A model generated the notes under the pieces. That model saw only the letters and a program-made list of their open reading frames with translations, did no database searches and was not told the DNA's origin. 64,000 nucleotides of DNA, from positions 62,001 through 126,000 of the forward strand of contig JAGYXB010001020.1 of assembly GCA_022495005.1 (NCBI GenBank). The letters are read 5' to 3'. Each line of letters opens with the position of its first letter. The stretch's first letter is position 1. This document shows, in pieces, positions 57,315 to 64,000 of this stretch. The position numbers and the translations under genes are program-made. The stretch comes from Rhyacophila brunnea (taxonomy: Eukaryota > Arthropoda > Insecta > Trichoptera > Rhyacophilidae).

Positions 57315-58207
57315 CATTTCATTTTACACTCCTGTGGTGTACGGATCTATCGATTTACGTAATTTGAAGCTTTGTATAGTAAAAATATGTAATAATCTTT
57401 TTGTTTATTGCGAAGAAGAAAAAGAGTCGCATGTAAAAGAAGAGCTAATACATTATTTAAACACGCCTCTAGCGTACTATCTAGGTACACGGCTGAAAAG
57501 TGTTCTATGTGCGACTACAGTGACTTCCTGTTATCGCCGAATTCTTGTTGTCGGACAGTAGGGTTAATCATGATATTTTTTATACCTAAATACATGTCGT
57601 TATGCCACATCCATCCTCACTGGTATTTTGTGCGATTATTCACATACCTACCTATACCACATTTATAAAAAGTGTTTAATAGCATTTACTCATCTTATAA
57701 TAACTTTGATATATTATGTTAGTTATGTACCTATTGTAATATTTAAACATTAAAGCGTATTATAGATTAGTAGATAATTACCGAAGTACTATATTATCTC
57801 ATATAATAGTAATAATTATTATAGTGAGAGTTACGTAATTCTATCTCTAAATTATAATAATATATTATATTAAATACATAGTATTGTCAATATCTAAAAA
57901 TGTATTATGGTTGCTTTATCTTATAATATTATGTACTACTGAAGGATGTAGTGTTATTGGCCATTATTTATTATTACGTAAATAACAACAGTTATAAAAA
58001 AATTGAAAATGAATACGACATCTATGAGAAGTTTTACAAGTTACAAGAAAAATTTTGCAAAATTACGAGAGAGAATTTTCAATAGTATGGTGCTAGAATT
58101 GGGCCAACTGAATTTTATTGAACTTTTCAGAGATGTCGTTTGATTCTTTTTATTAAAATAATTATAATTAAACTCACGCGTCGTAGACATATTTTTCTTA
58201 TATTAAA
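57315..58207. other. Intergenic sequence, no gene seen
   Basis: 57470-57560 (GTTATCGCCGAATTCTTGTT, GTCGGACAGTA) resembles the end of the repeat at 61861-62100 (GTTATTGCCTAGATCTTCTT, GTCTGACAGTA). The rest is AT-rich. Confidence 0.4.
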
Positions 58208-58755
58208 AGCGAAGTCTTCACTGAGCCTTTTTTAAAGAGGCACCTAGCGGAAAAATACGCTTATTTTATTTATAATATAATTTTATATCTACTTTAAAAA
58301 ACATCGATTTTTATAAAAAATAAAAATGTGTATAACTTGAAATCCTTTTTATTTATATTTATATAAATATTTTATTTATATTTATAAAAATAATTGATTT
58401 GATATAAATAAAAAGGATTTCAAGTTATACACATTTATATTTTTAATAAAAATCGATGTTTTTTAAAATAGATAAAACCTAATAAACTAAGTTTTAATAA
58501 TAAATATGACCATAAAATATGTGTAATAATAGCGTGCGGTCCGATTTAACAAATTCACATTTTATTACATTTTTTACAATTGTAAGTTTATCTTTGACTT
58601 AAAATAAAAAATATTTTTCTTTTTAATGTTTTCAGATACATATTTATTCATTAATATAGTTGAAATTGTAAATTATCAAAAAAATGTCTCAAATTGCAAG
58701 CTTCGTATTTTTCCGCTAGGTGCCTCTTTAAAAAAGGCTCAGTGAAGACTTCGCT
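58208..58755. mobile_element. Foldback family F, copy 1, near-perfect palindrome
   Basis: The outer 50 bp are perfect inverted repeats: AGCGAAGTCTTCACTGAGCC, TTTTTTAAAGAGGCACCTAG, CGGAAAAATAC and their inverses at 58706-58755. The centre (about 58300-58450) is a second strong palindrome around ATAACTTGAAATCCTTTTTA. The right arm carries about 190 nt (GAAGCTTGCAATTTGAGAC.. in inverse) missing from the left. No coding frame. Related to 45640-46149 and 23490-23665. Confidence 0.88.
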
Positions 58756-61700
58756 ATTGGTCCTTATATTTCTTGAATAATAAATTATTGCTTAAAAAAA
58801 TAATGCCGAACACAAAATAATAATATGTTTATTAACATAATAAGTTTAATTCATTGCTAAAGAGGGGATTACCTTTTTACAGGTATGGTAATTAATAGGC
58901 TGCAAATTTTTATAAAGCCAAAAGATGGAACTACTAGTGGCAAAATTGCGAAATACGCAACTAAATGTTTTTAGATAGATTTATTTAGTTGTAATTTTAT
59001 TTAGCATATTTTACAAATGTCATTCAGTAATTTTTTTATACTGTTTAATATATATTGTATATAGTGGCATTAAATTTTTGCTGTCGATTTATATTTTATA
59101 CTGAACAGTTTAATATACTATCACATTATTTTAAAATGATATTAAGTATTCTGCGATTAAACTTGTGTTAATTTATAATCCACAAGTTTTTTCATTTCAA
59201 GTTTTAAAAGATACTTCTTTGATTCTTTATTTTGAATAGGCAGGTTAATCTATTGTGTTTTTAATATAATATTACTGACAGCTATATTCTTGATAATAAA
59301 TTAAACAGATATAAAGAATATAATGACAGATTTTTTTATTTTTATTTTAATGATTATTAAAAAAGACCCATGTAAGTATTCTGTCTCCGAGCCTTCTCCG
59401 GAGATCTACGGATGACATCAAGAGAGATGCAAATAAAAAGCTTTGGGACAGAGATCCTGGAAAATGATTGTTGCAGTCGGCCATGGCATAACGCCAGCTT
59501 AACTAAACAAGTATGATTTTGTGTTTTTAAACTTTATCCAAGCAAGAACCTCCTTAGATACATTGATTTTACCAGGGTACCCTAAATTGATAACGAATTG
59601 TTCTTTTACCGTTAGAAATAACGACTCCACGAATCACCTATTAATCTTTTATTGTATACAAAAAAATAGTTTAATCACTCCAATATTTTATATATCCCTA
59701 GTTATATGAATGGGTAACACAGTTTTAAAAATATTGCTTTTAATTAATTTATTATGTATTTTTTTTTTCGAAAAATAGTAGGTAGACTGCGGCAAGTTTA
59801 ACGTGAAGCGTGGCCGTTTCGAGAACTACAATACTGACAATCTTTTTACAATATATCGCAGCACCACGACGGCGGCCATGACACTTCAACTTATAATTTT
59901 CGCACTCTACCTGTAACATTATCAAATGATTTGTATTTATAATATTCCAAGAAAATATATATTTTTTTTATTTTTGTTTATAATATCTTTTAATGATTGA
60001 AGGATAACAAGATACTCCAAACTATTATATTTAGTCGGTATATAAAATATTGTACATGGGAAAAATTCCAATATTATTGTAGGAATAAATGGTTATATAC
60101 ATACAGCGCAGTTACATGTTTGAAACCAGTTTTATGTGTAAATGTAATATCCATGCAATCTTCCGAGGAGCTAACAAGTTCATAGACATTTTTTTTAACA
60201 TTGGTAGGTTCTGAGACCGCCTTGCAAAAATTTAGCATGTGAGTAAACTGAAATTGAATATTGAAATTATAACAATGATTATGTTGCTCAGTGGTATTTT
60301 TCTTTAACGCAGTTGATTTTATAGTCGACTTAAAAGGAGACATCGAAACAGTTAAAACCATTCACAAAATTATTAAATTATACCAAAATCGTATGCGTAT
60401 TTCTCACGAATTTAAAATACCAAAAGTATAATAAATTCCCTGAAACTAATTAAATATCAAAGGGGTAATTACACGATCACTCAAACAGATATGTACTTTT
60501 ACACAAAAAAATAAGCCACCCATATTATAAGTATATGTTATCGTTGTACGTTGTAATTTTAATTATTCTTAGTTACACAATGTGTTTCTAGGAAAGATAT
60601 GCATTGCTATTAATTTTACCACATAATATGTTGATAGTTAGAATTTTATTTTTAGAAGGGTTTTTATTTTACTTCATAGGGGACTTTAAAACTAGGGTCA
60701 CCCGAATTATGCCTGTCAGTGATTTTTCCATGACATTTTATGGATTGATTGATTTTTTAATTTAGAGTATTTATAAAATTACAAAAACCATGTATTTTTT
60801 TTTTTAAAGATTTTGGTACTAGCCTAATAATATATTATGACGAAGCTATCACCTAACATGCTTCAAAGAAACACGCCACTAGTCACTCGCTTAATCGTCG
60901 GCATCTTAATTATTGATAGGTATTTAAATAGTTTGATACTATTATAATGGAAGTGTACGTTTTAAAGAATAATTTTATAATATTGTAGATATAATATTAT
61001 TTCGTGTAGACACCTGGTGAGTGAAAGTGGATATCGCCAAGGCATGAACTGCTTTAAATAAATAAGATCGCGCTGCGTACTTAAAATTCGTACATGCCGC
61101 CTTTGAAATGACGTCACAAGGGAGGGGGTAAAGAATACGCAGAATGGGGATGGAGGCACTAGCGACAGGGGGGTAGCAAGTCGAGGCGGGGCCGTGCAAG
61201 GCCTGATGCCATCCCTGTCAGGGCTATACATACAGATTATATTATTATATTTCATTACTTACATTTGTAATATTATCATGGAATTAGTGGAAAAAAATAT
61301 GAAGATAGACAGTGGAAAATTTTTGCAAGAAAATTTCTTAGAAGAAGAAGAAGAAGAAAATAGTTTAATTCAATTCAATTTATTTATTTTTACATATTGT
61401 GGACATTACAAATTATAAGTTTAAGACGTTCACAATATGACATAAAAAAAGAGATAGATAGTATGTTATTAAACAGTAGAAATATGTACATACAAAAATA
61501 TTAATTATGTAGGTACATGGAAATACACCGGATGTGTTAAGCAGACCCTATTTTAAAAATTTATAAAATAAAGTTTATCTATACTCATCCTCACGTAGAT
61601 GGAATATATCAACACCCGAAGCAATTTCGTTGAACATAGTTATTGCCCTCCCAATTGGCATTACCTGTGGCAGGTTGGTTCTGCACCTTGGGAGAATAAA

Positions 61701-61860
61701 CAACTGATGTTCTCTATTTCTTAGATAGTTATCAGGGACACACAGGTCAACACTGCCCAGAATGGCAGAGTTCTCATGTATATATTTTATTGTATGGTAA
61801 TAAGGTATCTACTAATATTTTATTTTTATATAATATATGATTATCGCTTGGTGTGCACTA
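58756..61860. other. Intergenic sequence, no gene seen
   Basis: 59385-59500 reads STDDIKRDANKKLWDRDPGK on the plus strand, reminiscent of a LINE C-terminus but too short to call. 61080-61215 is GC-richer (GGGAGGGGGTAAAG, GAGGCGGGGCCGTG). A GAA microsatellite lies at 61342-61359. A 95-codon minus-strand frame (60074-60361) is unrecognised. Confidence 0.4.
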
Positions 61861-62100
61861 CTGTCGAACAAGATCTTCTTGTCAACGTGTTAAAACTATG
61901 AACTAATATGCCCCTTCTACTTTTAACCGCACTTCGACTGCAACGACTTCCGGTTACGGACGAGTTGTCCACGTGTTAAAACTGTGAACTAACAAGCCCC
62001 TCCTATTTTTAACCGCACCTTGACTCCAGCAACTTTATTAACTTAACCGGTTATTGCCTAGATCTTCTTGTCTGACAGTACATATTATTATAATTTTATC
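61861..62100 (+). repeat. Degenerate about 100-bp repeat
   Basis: CGTGTTAAAACT..GAACTAA..GCCCCT..CTA.TTTTAACCGCAC occurs twice (about 61885-61933 and 61972-62027), related to CTACGTGTTAAAACTGTCC in the duplication at 56787-57314. Confidence 0.6.
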
Positions 62101-62126
62101 CACATAATGAGCTGTTCATCACTTGC

Positions 62127-62628
62127 CGTCGGGACATCAGTATTGCCATCTTTTCAAAGTGGAATTATAGTACAGAGCCTCCAAAATTGCAGTATTTGGG
62201 GAAAAATATAGTACGCATTGGCATCTGTTGAAAATGTTTAGGTTTTTCGTTTCTCAGAAACAAGATAATGAAGAATTTGAGAAACTCCGAGACGCGTTTT
62301 TGTTCAGGTACCTCTTGCCAACAACAATGCTCACCAAAGAATTCTAGAAATTTCATTTTAAACCAAATTCAAAGGATTTTTTACGTTTTTTAAGCAATTT
62401 TTTTTCCAAGTTCTCCAAATCGTCTTATATTGCATAGTTATAGTACTTTTCACCAATTTATCGAATGAAAATATCGAAATTTTAGTACTTTTTACATATT
62501 TTTTCCGATATTCAAAATCATAGTATTTTGGGCGTACTATACCTAATCTATATCGTACATAGTACGCGGACCAAAATTATAGTACACATACTATAATTAT
62601 AGTACGGTTGGCAACACTTCGTCGGGAT
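62127..62628. mobile_element. hAT-like element with 8-bp TSD
   Basis: CGTCGGGA occurs on both sides (62127-62134 and 62621-62628). The ends inside are CAGTATTGCCATC (62138) and the inverse of AAGTGTTGCCAACC (to 62620); three extra bases (CAT) lie between the left duplication and the TIR. TATAGTAC/GTACTATA is repeated near both ends. CAGTGTTGCCAAC-type TIRs occur in hAT elements. A 63-codon minus-strand frame inside is unrecognised. Confidence 0.75.
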
Positions 62629-64000
62629 TACCATTTGTAGTTGTTTGGTATTTTCATTTGGTATGATGTGTAACTACTTAGTTTAATTTTATGTGGATAC
62701 ATATTTAATTTATAAACACAGAACTGTTTTAATGCTAGTTTATTGCATGCACTTATACACTGTATTACATTTTAGGGATGTATATTATATTTAGATAATT
62801 GTAATTTAGTTTGCTATGTGAATTTTGTATTTACTAGTTTAATATAATTCTCGGGGAAACACGGTATACGTGGAACGACTATTCAATTAATATATTAATT
62901 GCAAACTGCTTGATTAAAAGGTTTAATATCGACTACTCATTATATTATCTAATAAAATGTTATATAATAAGTTTGAGAAACGCGTACATAATTATCATTT
63001 GAGATCGTTAGTCTACTTTATGTTGATATATTTTACTATATAAATTTGAAAAAAAGATATATTTATCAAGTACCAAATGTGATCAAAATGCTCTTCTTAG
63101 GGTGCTTAAAATTTTGTAATTTTCAGTATTCGCCAAATCTAACATCAAATATTAAAAAAAAAAACTTAAAATATGAACCTAATTTTAGATAGTGTACAAA
63201 TCCAATATATATTTTCAAATATAATATATTATTTTTATACAAAATAAATCAATGAGTGATGTTTCGAATAAAGTTGTGATTACATTATGCTGCACGTCGC
63301 GTACTATCACGTGACATCACAGTAAGCTACCGCTACGGGAAAAGTGTGTAACGTCGTTTTTTGGTGTTTAAAATTTTATTAGATTAATGCTCCTATCCTG
63401 TAGCACATTTTGAACCTTTGTCAGTAAAGTTAGCAAAATCTGCTGAAATTACCAAAACAACAATGATGTCACCTCACGTTGTACCGCACTGCATCGACAC
63501 ATATATGGATGTAATATCGCAAGTAATTTTAACGTACGCACACGTAGAAACTGTTAAAATTAATCGAAATTAGCATGAGTAATGAATAATAATTCAAAAA
63601 TACTATTACATTATAGTTGGCACTCCCCATCATAGAATTAGAAATAGATGGTGATCGCTCAAATTATTCTTCACAATGACGAAACCATAGACTAAATTTG
63701 TCGCTGTGACAGCGTGACAGTACTCGACGTGCGTCTCAATATAATCACAACTTTAGAGCCGGAAACAAAAAGATTAATAATTATTAGATCAAACATTAGA
63801 CCCTTTAAACGCCGGGAGATATTAGCATCATGCTATCCGGCAGGCCACAAATTTCTTTGAAAAAATATAACTATATAAACATATCGTTTTAGAAATAATA
63901 AAAATATATCATACCGACATCGTTTATTTCAGTTTTGTAGAAATACCAGAAATCCACGATTGCGTAAAATATATTAAACCATTTAAAACAATCGACCAGG
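62629..64000. other. Intergenic sequence, no gene seen
   Basis: AT-rich. 63280-63350 and 63690-63730 are GC-richer (CACGTCGCGTACTATCACGT, GACAGCGTGACAG) without a frame or paired ends. Confidence 0.45.

Noticed and set aside
59385..59500. LWDRD-containing stretch as an unc-13 or LINE exon
   Set aside because: Wrong strand and wrong side of the gene for unc-13, and too short to assign to a LINE.

Overview
This is AT-rich, intron- and transposon-dominated animal nuclear DNA, almost certainly from an arthropod. I lean to a sap-feeding hemipteran (aphid-like) from the very AT-rich background and the mix of RTE-type LINEs, hAT/Tc1 miniature elements and tRNA-derived SINEs, but nothing here proves the order. 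There are no bacterial, organellar or CRISPR features. Nearly all long open frames are chance or transposon-derived.

The host gene is the 5' end of unc-13 (Munc13 family, synaptic-vesicle priming) on the minus strand. Three short coding exons can be placed from protein similarity, canonical GT/AG splice sites and matching phases: exon 1 (42604-42625, the start codon and seven codons), a 30-nt exon 2 (23222-23251) and exon 3 (15159-15261), which together give the start of the N-terminal C2A domain. The introns are about 19.4 kb, 8.0 kb and at least 15.1 kb, so everything from 1 to about 42600 is intronic. The only strongly GC-rich, CpG-rich island (about 42960-43330), with a YY1-like AAGATGGCGGAC on the minus strand, lies just upstream of exon 1 and is the best promoter/5'UTR candidate. 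The region 43400-64000 is upstream intergenic sequence without a recognised host exon.

Transposon relics. LINEs: RTE-type reverse-transcriptase relics at 366-805, 1477-1740, 13888-14690, 33025-34640, 43809-44088, 49436-49640, 50375-51062 and 55740-56350, and one RNase-H-type LINE 3' end at 27628-28215. DNA elements: hAT copies with readable 8-bp target duplications (15339-15917, 30361-31354 with a second hAT nested inside, 37146-38367 with a transposase C-terminus, 62127-62628), a diverged partner at 3734-4293, a pogo/Tigger-like element (23939-24563), a Tc1-like MITE (19453-19861), a mariner transposase relic (26790-27352) and palindromic foldback elements (45640-46149, 58208-58755, partial 23490-23665). 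SINEs: family A (class-II tRNA head), family B (four copies) and several tRNA-like cores, two of which sit inside terminal inverted repeats.

Most interesting signals: (i) the SINE-B tail matches the 3' tail of the RNase-H-type LINE in the same window; (ii) a large inverted-repeat element (47082-47950) and a separate site (55280-55309) carry decayed hammerhead-ribozyme-like cores; (iii) small TIR elements carry tRNA-like cores; (iv) unc-13 begins with two tiny exons separated by about 19 kb, with a second GC-richer island inside intron 3 that could be an internal promoter.
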